From: Protea cynaroides
Taxonomy: Eukaryota > Streptophyta > Magnoliopsida > Proteales > Proteaceae
Direction of reading: 5' to 3'
NCBI GenBank assembly: GCA_028583415.1
Contig: CM053274.1
Location: forward strand, 93,776,549 to 93,840,548
DNA: 64,000 nt
Under the pieces are notes generated by a model. It ran no database searches and was not told where the DNA came from. It saw only the letters and a program-made list of their open reading frames with translations. The position numbers were made by a program, and so were the translations under genes. Shown piece by piece: positions 34,254 through 44,083 of this stretch (the first letter of the stretch is position 1; every line of letters starts with the position of its first letter).

Positions 34254-36323
34254 CTACTGAACACAAGTGTTTTCAAATTCACATGAAGAAGATGATGATG
34301 ATGATGATGATGATGAAGAAGAAGCAGAATAAGCCGAGCTAAAATGGAACTCGATCTGTAAATGTTGATGGAGGGATACAATAGAAGCTGTACCCTTCTC
34401 CTCTTCCTTCTCCAATTCCTTCAATGTGATAGCTGCAAAGAATCTCTTTATAAACTCCCTACAACTCTCCTTCCCACTGCAGACCAGCCTTTCACTTTCA
34501 CTTTCGCTTTCACTTTCTCCTCCTACTTTCTCCGGCAACATATACAAGCAAGCTCTGTCATCAAACTTCAATATGTAGGCCTTGTTGCAGTCCTCAAAAA
34601 GCCTTTCTCCAAGTGTGTCGACGATGTAATAAGCATCCACCTCCACCTTCAAAATAAAAAAATGGTCGTTCCAGCTCACTATGTAGACTTTGGGCTCAAC
34701 TTCATTGACATTTCTGCTGCTAATCTCATTCCATATCTCATCGAACGACATTGCACCTTTCAACGACTCAAACTTATCAGGACTGAAGAACCCGATGAAG
34801 GACTTCTCAGGGTTGACAGAGATTGGCCTGAGCTCTGCTTCTAATATGGTCTCAAGGTCGAAGTGTTTGTCAGGAAACCGTTGGATGTAGACCTCATTAT
34901 CGCAGAGCTTCCGCCATTCTGATGAACCTTCTTTGATAAGATGATCGAACTCAGACATCGACGGCATTACGTCTCGGTTTGAGTGAAGCCAATCTGCGAT
35001 CACTGTGACGAGCGCTGTGCACGCACTCGCCCCTGCTGCCTCTTCGCTTCGCTGGTCCATTGATGCAAAGAAAACGTTGGCTTTCAGCTTCGCCTGCCCG
35101 TCTCTGCTGATCAGCTCCGCCTGCCCGTCTTCGTTGATCAGCTGCTTCTCTGCCCTCTGTTCCACCATCGTTGTCTCATTTATTCCCTGGAAGAAAGTTT
35201 GTCAATAATCAAATAGTTTTAAAGATGTAAATGGATAGTTGAAAATTTAGATTTGATTTAATTCGCATTCATTTAGGAGAATTCGAAATTAAACAATTAA
35301 ATTTGGATTCTAATTCAATAGAAGATTCGGATGCAATCAGATATCAAACAGTCAGAGATTATATCCGTTTAGCCTAGTGTTAAGGTGCATGTAACGTTAA
35401 GTTTTAAGTTGTTAAGACTCGTTTTTATGATCAATAGAATTTGTTTTTTTCCAAAAAAAAAAAAACTGTTAAAATGTAAAGAGCCTTAATGTTTATATAG
35501 TCATTTAAATTTAAATTGTAAAATATATATTTGTTTTAAATTAGGATTTTTTTTTTCTCATTGTCTATACAATTTGTATTCTAATTCTATTTTTTGGATT
35601 TGAATTGGATTTTAATCGAATATTCAATTCAATTTCAAATTCAGATTTTGATTTTATTCATCTATCAGATTCGGATAAGATAGTTGGTAAACGGATTCGG
35701 ATAATGTTGTATCCGGATCCGTTTATATCCCTAGGTGGTTTACATTTTGTGAGGTAGTTTCGTAATTCATGCAAAATCCGAAGGTTATTGTAGTCATTTA
35801 AATATAAGTACGGATATACCTGGTTAGCCTTAGTCTTCTTAATCAACGGCTTCGCTTTCCCTTTGGTGGATAGGAAACTTAACCTTTTCTTCCACGACAG
35901 GAACGATCCAACCTTAGACGATTCCAGCTGAGTTTCTACAACTGAATTGCTTGTGGAAGGCGTGGAGTCCTGACTCAACTCATTGTTGGCGTCGGGTGAT
36001 GCTTCTGAGTTAGTGCCCGGTTCATCGCTGTCGCCAGAAGAGCTGTCATCCCTCATGTCTCCATCCTCTGCTAAGCTCTGTTTCTTCTTCTTCTTCTTTT
36101 TGTTTGAGATATGCATCAGATCTTTCACCATTCCTAAGAACTCATCTTCTTTAGCGGCTGTCGCTGCGTTATGAATAAGCACTCCCGGAGAATCTTGAGA
36201 AATCCTCTTACACTCCTTATCTTGTTTGTCTTGATTGAGATTGAATCCTTCAAGCTTCAAGGGCTTGATCTTGACCTGAGATTTCTTGGTTGTGGACGAC
36301 CACTTCATCATCTTTTGGACCAT
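34254..36323 (-). CDS. EEIG1/EHBP1-family plant protein lacking the N-terminal C2 domain
   Basis: Two exons, 36323-35820 (168 codons) and 35186-34254, join in phase 0 across a 633-bp intron (GTATAT...TTCCAG), giving 478 residues. The N-terminus MVQKMMKWSSTTKKSQVKIK resembles the start of this plant family. However, the roughly 140-residue NT-C2 domain that normally follows is absent, replaced by a short Lys-rich, Ser/Asp-rich acidic stretch. A conserved SFLSWKKRLSF block follows near residue 145. The conserved C-terminal half is complete: ELISRDGQAKLKANVFFAS, DQRSEEAAGASACTALVTVI, PDKHFDLETIL, VYIVSWNDHFFILKV, YYIVDTLGERL, then GKESCREFIKRFFA and LQIEFHF. The molecular function of this family is unknown. 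The tail has a Ser run encoded by a trinucleotide repeat and an ESESESESE run. Confidence 0.88.
34288..34326. repeat. In-frame trinucleotide repeat coding for polyserine
   Basis: A GAT/GAA repeat on the plus strand reads as TCA/TCT serine codons on the coding strand, making a run of about 13 serines near the C-terminus of the EEIG1-like protein. Length is likely polymorphic. Confidence 0.9.
35223..35733. mobile_element. Probable MITE filling the EEIG1-like intron
   Basis: The left end gatgtaaatggat and the right end ggatccgtttatatccc are roughly inverted copies, and the interior is AT-rich with repeated GGATTCGGAT-type motifs. The element takes up about 80% of the 633-bp intron. Similar ends occur near 51131 (gggatgtaaat). 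Exact borders are uncertain. Confidence 0.45.
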
Positions 36324-36425
36324 TTTATTTTGATGGAAGGAAGCAAATGGATGTGATGGGATCTTCCCTTATCGGAGATATATCTGAAGATGTGTATCAG
36401 GCTATTTCTGTTTTGGAAAGTGTAG

Positions 36426-36433
36426 ATTTATAG
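36426..36433 (-). promoter_or_regulatory. Probable TATA box of the EEIG1-like gene
   Basis: The minus strand reads CTATAAAT about 105 bp upstream of the start codon, a usual plant spacing. Confidence 0.6.
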
Positions 36434-36533
36434 AAATGGCGGATAGGGATAAGGAAGGAGGAGGACGAGGTCTCTCTCTTCTGGTCATTTGGTGAGGGAA
36501 TGTAACAAGTCAATATTCACGGCCAGTCATTAC

Positions 36534-36552
36534 TGACGTGTCCGACACGTCA
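36534..36552. promoter_or_regulatory. 19-bp palindrome combining two ABRE-like cores and a DRE core
   Basis: TGACGTGTCCGACACGTCA is a perfect palindrome about one central base. It holds an ACGTGTC motif on each strand (ABRE-type, bZIP) and CCGAC (DRE/CRT core, AP2/ERF) across the centre. It lies about 100 bp upstream of the TATA box of the EEIG1-like gene. This suggests abscisic acid or dehydration control (inference). Confidence 0.6.
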
Positions 36553-36838
36553 CACATAGACCACCTCCAACTCACGGAACCTATCCTTGACAAATAATAA
36601 ACGCACGTGGGTTTTTTCGCTTCCCTGGACGCTACCTATGGTCGGTCCTATGTCATGTGGGTTTTATTGGAATCGGAATCAGAATCGGAATTGGAATCGG
36701 AACCATGGAAATGGGATTGTTCTCATCAACCTTGAAAGGGATGATCATGGTTTCATTGAATCATGGTTCAAGTAATTAGCATTGAATTAATTAAATGGTT
36801 AATTATATCCATTTTAAATCTGAATTTTAATAAAAATA

Positions 36839-36840
<2 letters not shown>

Positions 36841-36924
<84 letters not shown>
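36841..36924. repeat. AT dinucleotide microsatellite (84 bp)
   Basis: Uninterrupted AT repeat. The open frames across it (poly Ile-Tyr) are not genes. Confidence 0.97.
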
Positions 36925-36927
<3 letters not shown>

Positions 36928-37246
36928 TTTTCTGTTAAATCCGTACACCAATTTCGATTTTTTAAAATGACCGAAAGATTACTTGGGTTTGAAGGAAAAG
37001 GAGGGGACGTACCAAGAAGGAGATGGTCTCATATATAATAATAGTATTTTAATACTTGGAGACGTCAAGGGGTCTACTGGCCGACAAGCCGGATGTACAC
37101 GCGGTTGCGGTTGCGTGATCGGCTCACCGCGTCTTCCAAAATCCTTAGGAGGCCAGCAATGGTGATGGTTTACAACACTCTTTACCAGAGGAATTCTCAT
37201 TTTATTTCTGTTGATAACGCTTAGCGAGGTTGTTTTTGTAGTAATC

Positions 37247-37295
37247 GCGGGGATAGCTCAGTTGGGAGAGCGTCAGATCTTCCACGTTCACCGCA
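37247..37295 (+). pseudogene. tRNA-Phe copy with internal deletion
   Basis: Starts gcggggatagctcagttggg, then agagcgtcaga, identical to the 5' half of plant cytosolic tRNA-Phe, and ends tccacgttcaccgca, which matches the 3' end with one change. The 49-nt sequence is 24 nt shorter than the 73-nt gene. The missing part holds the anticodon GAA, most of the anticodon arm, the variable loop and part of the T arm. Box A is kept and box B is lost, so it is not a functional tRNA. Confidence 0.85.
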
Positions 37296-37740
37296 GCCTT
37301 TAAAACATCTTTTTAAGTATCAAAAGTAAAGAAGAAAAGGTTGTTTTAGTAGTTAGCTGCAATGTTACAACACTCTTTATTACCTTCCTATTATATCATT
37401 TAGCTTCCGTAGATGATAAGGTTGTCTTAATAGCATACTTAGGTATATCAAAGCTTAGTCAACGGGTCTCTATGTATTCGCCTCTTTAATCTCAATTGCT
37501 AATGGAATCCGATTTCATCTTCTAAAGTGGGGCTTAAATTGTAGATGATTAATACATACATAAAAAAGGTTGGACGTGGGGTTGAGGGTTCCACCTTGAT
37601 GTCTAAGTTAGATCCGAATGGTTAACATAAAAGTGGACAAGCAATAGAAAGAAAATGAAGGGGAACGAGTAGGTGAGTCTATTTATAGGGGTATAATGTG
37701 GATTTCATCTCCACCTTCGTAACCGTTAGTTAGAATTGCT

Positions 37741-37893
37741 TCTGTCAGTTATATCATTGTTGATGCACTTCTGTCGATCATACCCCTGTTGATGTGGTTA
37801 CAGGTAGGTGCACCCCTGATTTAAGTGTATTCTGTCGATCATACCCCTGTTGATGCGGTTACAGGCAGGTGCACCCCTGATTTGAGTGTATAG
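37741..37893. repeat. 61-bp tandem repeat
   Basis: Units starting tctgtcgatcatacccctgt are at 37770 and 37831 and share gttacagg(t/c)aggtgcacccctgattt. A shorter, diverged unit precedes them from 37741. Confidence 0.88.
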
Positions 37894-39663
37894 AAGGACA
37901 AATATGCCCTTGAGCTAGGAGAATGACACATTCTTCACCACGTGTCAACTATTGGTTGGACAATAACATTTATACACATCAAATCCAAAGACCTTATACA
38001 ATCAATTGGGGTCTTTGCCAACTCTGCTAACTAGCACCTTCGTATAATATTATAATCTGAGCCAACTTAGCTCAACCTGTTCAAACCACTTGATTGCCAC
38101 CTTGGCCCCTACATACAAATAATGCAAAAACATGCATCAAATCCTAATTTATACTCTTGGTGCAAATTGGTTCGGTTTAAGACACATTATGTATTAAACC
38201 GAATCAAATATCAATCGATTCTGAATTTTTTAAACCAAAACCAAACTTTATTGGCTTTAGTTATGGATTAGTTCATAATCGGTTGCCTTTAGAATCCGAG
38301 ATGATCTTTCAATGTGCGACCTAGGCTGCAGATGGTATGATGATGAGCATAAGATTGACCGAACTCAAGATTCAAGGTGAACCAATCTGATGCCCAAGGC
38401 AAATTCAGGGGTAAGAATCAAAGTTGGGGAATATACATAGAAATACATTAATAATGATAAAATGTGAGATCCCTTTCACTTGAATGTGAGCCCTTTTATA
38501 GGGAAGGGGTAGGGAGCCCCTGTCTCTTCTTCTTCACCGGTTATTTGAGCAGTTTTGGTTGGTTATCACTTTGGAGGTGTGGTCGCCTGCAAATTGCATG
38601 GGTAATGGTGTGAGTGGCGACTTCATGAGTTATGTTCTCCACGACACGGTAACAGTCTCTTGTCTGTCTTCTCTGATGTGGAGTGGACGGTATTGCCCCC
38701 GAGTGAGGGGTTGGGTATTTTTATGCCACGCGTCGGCCATCTGTATGCCTATGTCATTTATGCACATCACCACCCAATTTACCACATGATAGATAATGAG
38801 AATGAACTGAAAGACCTTATGTGGGCCAATACAGGAAAGCCATAGCCCAAAGCTATTTATGTGGCTATAGTGGAGAGGGAAAATAAAAGGGAAATGCAAT
38901 GTATTTACTCACCATAGGATAAACCTATTAAACACAAATGAAAGGCAATGAAATTAGCATTCGGTTGTTGATGGGCTTGGATGGGCTGGACCTCATTTCC
39001 CTTCCTTCTAAGTCCATCAGACCCAATCACTGAAGTCTAAATTTTAACATCAGCCTGGCTAATCAACCGTCTTCTAAGGGTGTCAATTGATCAGTTCGGT
39101 CTAAGTTGATTCGGGTTTGGTCATCTACTATAAAACCCAATTATGACCCAATAGAAATTTCTTTTTTGGGAACCGATTTCATACATTATCATGCATGAAA
39201 CAAGGTCAAACTTCAGGAGTTGGATAGGCACAGAAGAATCAAATATTCCAATCCAACGGCTGAAGAGTTAATTGTGCTCATACATTGCCATGTTAATAGA
39301 AAGGGCCGAAGCCCAGGGCCTCAAAATGCCAGAATATGAGAAGCTTTTATCCTATTGAATAAAGGACTGGTACACGTGGCAGTGTATTTTCACCATCGTA
39401 ATTTGTACACAAAAACGGGTTTCAATAGTAATTACACCCCAAAATTCTCACAATCCAAACCTTAGCTCAATATTAGTTCTGAAGTCTAGGCACTGCTCAG
39501 CAAGCAATTTTAGAATCCAATTCCAAAGAGGGCCCAATTAGGTTGAGACCTTGAGAATGAGGTCCAATGACACAAAGGCTGTGTTTGATATGTATTATTC
39601 ATATGCATTCTTAAAATGTTTTTTCTGAATAGAAAATGCATTCTTAATATAGAATAAGACTTC

Positions 39664-39772
39664 TTTTTTTTTTTTTTTTTTTGATAAATAAGCCCCAAAT
39701 GAGAGTTGAATGATCATAATCTCTTCAAGGTGTTGGTCTTTTACCAACTAAGTTAAACAAACCCCTTGGGAT
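39664..39772 (-). mobile_element. SINE-like element, copy 3
   Basis: On the minus strand: tttgtttaacttagttggta (box-A-like), aaagaccaacacctt, gatcattcaactct (box-B-like), ggggcttatttatc and a poly-A of about 18. Same module order as the elements at 7710 and 18580. Confidence 0.6.
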
Positions 39773-41293
39773 CAATATAGAATAAGGCTAAAGAGGAAGA
39801 TATTTCCGATATAGATTCAGAAAGCAGAGTGAGCTGAATAGCACATTCCGAAATGGGCTTTGTTAGAATGCATTCTATGATTAAAAAAAAAAGAATTAAT
39901 TATCAAACACTGTTTTTGTCATCTCAAAGTATATTCTTGAATTAGAATTCATTCCAAAAATGCATACCAAAAGTAGCCAAAGACTCATGATAAATAGGCT
40001 ATTAGTAACTAGTTGGTAATATAACTAGTGGTATTTAACAATTGTAGGCAACAAGAGTTCTAGGTTTAGGATATGAAACGATTTTAAGCACAGGGAGAGG
40101 AAAAACTTTTTTAAATTTTTTATTTTTCACATCATTTTTTATCTGAATTTTTTTTTAAAATTTATTAACGAAGATGTATAAAACAACAAAGAGGGAACAA
40201 TATATTGGAATATGTAACACCACAATCAATTTAGGGCATCTCAGTATACAAGGTTCCTGCTATTGCAAGGTCTAAGGAGGAATAGAATATACGTACTCTT
40301 ACCCTCACAACGCAGAGATGTTGTTCCCATGTTTTAAATCTGTGATCACCAAATTATAATATACCAACCTTATCGTCACACCAAGGCTTGTCCTCATACA
40401 ATAATCAAATTAAATTAATTTAAATTGAAACCAAAAAAATTGACAACTCAATCTCTGGTCTGATTTAAAGTTAAAACTTTAAACACAGTGGCTCCACAGT
40501 CCACATAAAAGCACTGCTAATGCCTTATCATGCTAAGATGATGAGTCCTCTAGGACTGTCCACATTACAGGACACTTTTGTTGGCTTCCTTTCAAAGCTT
40601 GTTATTATTCTAATTGTCTTTAGGGTTTAATGTCTGTAGTTAAGGAACTTTATAATCAATATGACTTTATTACTTTCCTTAAAGATATAGGTTAGCTCTC
40701 TCCTTCAGTAACATAACATAGTAATGATGATGTGACGGATCTTTGTGTTCATCCAATATTAATGCTTTCCAAAATCAAAACCAAAACCTAAATGGATCTT
40801 GTCACGTATGTGCCCTAAATTACAGATGTTCATTCTAATTGTTAGATACATGATGGTCTAAATTAGCCAAGTGTGAAATTTTTTTAAGTTTAATTCAATA
40901 AAAAATACCCCCTCAATCGCTTTGTTGCGCTTTTAGGATGCTCATTGAATACCCAAGTTGAATTGCCTTGGATCAGTTCTATACTAGGTCACAATCAACC
41001 CATAGCTTATCAAACACAAAGATCGAAGTCGAGAAGCTCATCACTTAGGGCCTGTTTGATAAAACTTCTGCTCTGGATTCTGAATTCTAGTTCATAATTT
41101 GGATTCTACTTCAGACTATTCCAGGATTATTTGGAAGTAAAAACTTAAACGCATTTCTGAAATAGATTTCAAAGTATCTTTTGAAGAGAAACATGTTTGA
41201 TAAACACGATCCCCCCAATCGAAGTCTAGAAAAGTGGTGGTGGTGGGTGGTGTTGGTGGTTGTGGTGGTGGTGGTAGTTGTGGTGGTGGTTGT

Positions 41294-43480
41294 CACACCC
41301 CAATTCCGACTGAACCAGAAGTGTGAGTGAATCGTCTCTAAACCACGGCTCACACCAGGATCTCAATAGATCGTGTCAACAAACCATCCCAAGCAAACTA
41401 ACTATAATCAGAGAGTAATAAATAGCAGTGGATTTAAATAAATAAATGAACTGAGTTTTCTATTTGTAATTAAATAATTATCCAGTTATACCATCATCCA
41501 CAATCATAAATAATAATTTATTATATCGTCTATACCCAACTGAAAGAATAAATAAATAAATAATCCCTAAAGGAACACACAGAAAGAGCACTCGCATGAG
41601 GCATCATGCTCGTCCTCTACTGCCTGTGTGTCAATATCAACTACTGTCCCGTACGCTGGGGCAGCCATAAAGTCTTCAACCGTATAACCTGCATCAAGAT
41701 CTGAAAAAGAGAATATATATATTCGGGTGAGCTCACAACTTAGCTCAGTAAAGCACAAGACCAATGCAACATACAAAATGCATGAGATAACATTACAATT
41801 GGGTTAGGTATAACTTGCAAAATGCTATAGTAAGGTTTGGCGGCCACCGCACCTCAATGCACGAGAGTGTGAGCACACCCAACAGTCAGGCTCCGATCCA
41901 CACTACTGTTGTTGCCCCACATTACTCACTCTGATATAAAGATAGAGCTAGAGTCTGGCGGGCAGGCTGAGCCACCATCCCACGTCCTCCCCCTGATACC
42001 CTACATCGCACCAACACCTAAACCCCTGTTGGCAAGGGCTTGCAAGTGGGTTCCGTTTCTAACTAGTCATATATGTCATCACAGTATCTATGGCCCTACC
42101 CCAGCACAGCTCCCTACGACATAGAGATAGGGCTTGAGTCTGGTGGGCAGGCGGAGCCACAATCCCACGTCCTCACCCTGATACCCTATTCGCACCAAGC
42201 CCGCTAAGGTAGACGGGGATACGAAAGTGTGTCAGTGTGAGGATATATCCAGGACTCTACTCCCCTTCACATTCCACATACTGACGAAAACATTCACATG
42301 CCTAAACAAACAACATTCCTAGCATACGAATATGCATGAACAAACAATAAAATTTAAATAACTGGATGACATGTGAAGTGCACAAGCAACAAACAATAAT
42401 CACAGAACCAGATATGTTCATAACGGTTTACTGTTATTTAGTTAATTAGGGTTTGGGATTTTGTTCCTTACCTGACGCATGATAACAAGTCCGCTCTACG
42501 TCACAGAGTCCACTCACGCTGTCTACAGGTCCTACATGATCATATTTATAGATTAGAAATAAATTATTAGGCTTACAGTTGGTCGAAACCAAGTCTGCCC
42601 AACAACCAGGCTTCGAAGCATACCGGTTGCAGTACCGGTCTCAGTATAGTGAGACCGGTATGCGCAGCGGTTTATACCGATCTCAGTATACTGCAGCAAG
42701 TATGTGCCTGCGGTATATACTGCAAGACCATACCGCAGGACCATACCGCAGGACTTATTGTCCAGTCGATATGCCTGGCGGTATGGGTCCGAGAGTCCAA
42801 TCTCGGACCTCCCTCTCCTGTCGATCATCGACTTGGTTTTTAGGGTTCTTCCTAAACTATTCTAAGATCCAAATACTTGTTTAGTCATCTAGGTTTCAAC
42901 TATTTCGTCGCATCCTTCTCAGATTGGATCTCAATGAGAACTAGGGTTTTGGGGTTCTTAGGATTTTGGATCATTACGCTGTTTTACGGCTTCGATCCGA
43001 AATCCTAACATCAATACAGAGGTTGAGCACTTACCAATGTTTGTTGAATGGTGGTGCTCTCCTCCAACGAAAAAATCTCCCTTTTTGCACAGTCTCCTTC
43101 CTCCTTGCTCATTCTCAGATCTCTTCCAGACGGTTTAGGGTTTGAGAATGTTTGAAAAGGATCTAAGGAGAATAAATGATGTGTATATATAATGGGAGAC
43201 CATTCTAGGAAGGTCTCCTACGTCTAAAAGGTTTCCTAAACTCATATTCAGAGTGTGGGACCCGCTGGAGTTCGTCTCCACCCGTAAATACATACCGGTT
43301 GCACATACCAGTCTCACTTAGGTACTGAGACCGATATGTAAAAATTGAATTTATACACAACGTTTTTCATACCTGGATATCGTGGTTCGTCACCCGTCCT
43401 AGCCTTCCGATCCAGTTATGATTGGAAAACCTGTCACAACATAAATCATGAGTTAAACAGGGTTTTCGGAGTACGGTTCT
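41294..43480. repeat. Unclassified sequence nested between the two GGT tracts
   Basis: Begins tgtcacaccccaattccg directly at the edge of the left GGT tract. It contains two direct copies of a ~75-bp block (near 41938 and 42124: catcccacgtcctc-type core, ccctgataccct) and several quasi-palindromes built on taccggt (42600-42830 and 43290-43340). Minus-strand frames carry no recognised domain. It could be an inserted transposon, but ends were not defined. Confidence 0.4.
42628..42661. repeat. taccggtctca hairpin
   Basis: Arms taccggtctca and tgagaccggta are perfect inverted copies (11 bp) around a 6-nt centre gtatag. Related, less perfect copies lie nearby and near 43290-43340. Confidence 0.75.
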
Positions 43481-43485
43481 TAGAG

Positions 43486-43850
43486 TGATGGCGGTGACAG
43501 TGGCGGTGGTGGTGGGTGGTGGTGGCAGTGGTGGCGGCGGAGATGGCAATGGTGGTGGTGTTGGTGGAGGCAACGGCGACAATGGTGGCGGTGGTAGTGG
43601 TGGTGGCGACGGCTGGGGTGGTGGGTGGTGGGAGGTGGCAGCGGTGGTGGTGGTGGCGGCGACAGCAGCCTCGACGGTGGTGGTGGGTGGTGGCGACTGG
43701 GATGGTGGGTGGTGGTGGGTGGAAGGCGACGGTGACAACGGTGGTAGTGGTGTGGTGGTGGGGCCGACGGTGGTGGTGGCTGGTGGCGGTGGTGGTGGGT
43801 GGTGGTGGCAACGGTGGTGGGTTGTGGCGATGGTGGTGGTGGTGGTCAAG
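43486..43850. repeat. GGT-rich trinucleotide tract (~365 bp)
   Basis: Imperfect GGT/GGC repeats cover the whole interval. Open frames across it in four frames (Gly/Val- or Thr/Pro/His-rich) are by-products of the repeat. A shorter GGT tract at 41234-41293 sits at the mirrored position of the Harbinger-like element. Confidence 0.92.
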
Positions 43851-44083
43851 CGAAAGTCAAGTGAGGGTCGATATTTTTCTTCTCTCAAAAACTTGCTCCA
43901 ACATGTTGAAGCAAGTATCAGTTACTCCAAAATTTTGGATTCTGAATTTATTTTGAATCTGGTTCACTCTGTGGGAACTCAAATCCAACTGAGCTTATCT
44001 AACGCGTTTCTACTCCAAAATGGTTCCCTGAGAACTAGAATCCATAGAATCCAGAATCTTAAGTTTTATCAAATAGGCCCTTA

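Larger units (their letters stand above)
37300..41040. other. Intergenic DNA with small repeats
   Basis: No gene recognised. It contains a 61-bp tandem repeat at 37741-37893, a SINE-like element at 39664-39772, and the beginning of a hAT-type repeat near 39076 (aagggtgtcaattgatcagt). Confidence 0.4.
41048..44080. mobile_element. PIF/Harbinger-type element with TTA target duplication
   Basis: Ends gggcctgtttgataaaactt (41048) and its inverted copy (ending 44080) match at 19 of 20 positions, with weaker inverted similarity for about 50 bp more. TTA flanks both sides (41045-41047, 44081-44083). GGGCCTGTTTG ends and a 3-bp TTA site are typical of PIF/Harbinger MITEs. At about 3 kb it is much longer than a typical MITE and holds other repeats, with no transposase seen. 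Confidence 0.75.

Noticed and set aside
34362..35208. 160-codon and smaller plus-strand frames opposite the EEIG1-like exon
   Set aside because: Antisense shadows; conserved family motifs are on the minus strand.
36763..37038. Open frames with long Ile-Tyr runs, here and at 55933-56199
   Set aside because: They are translations of AT microsatellites.
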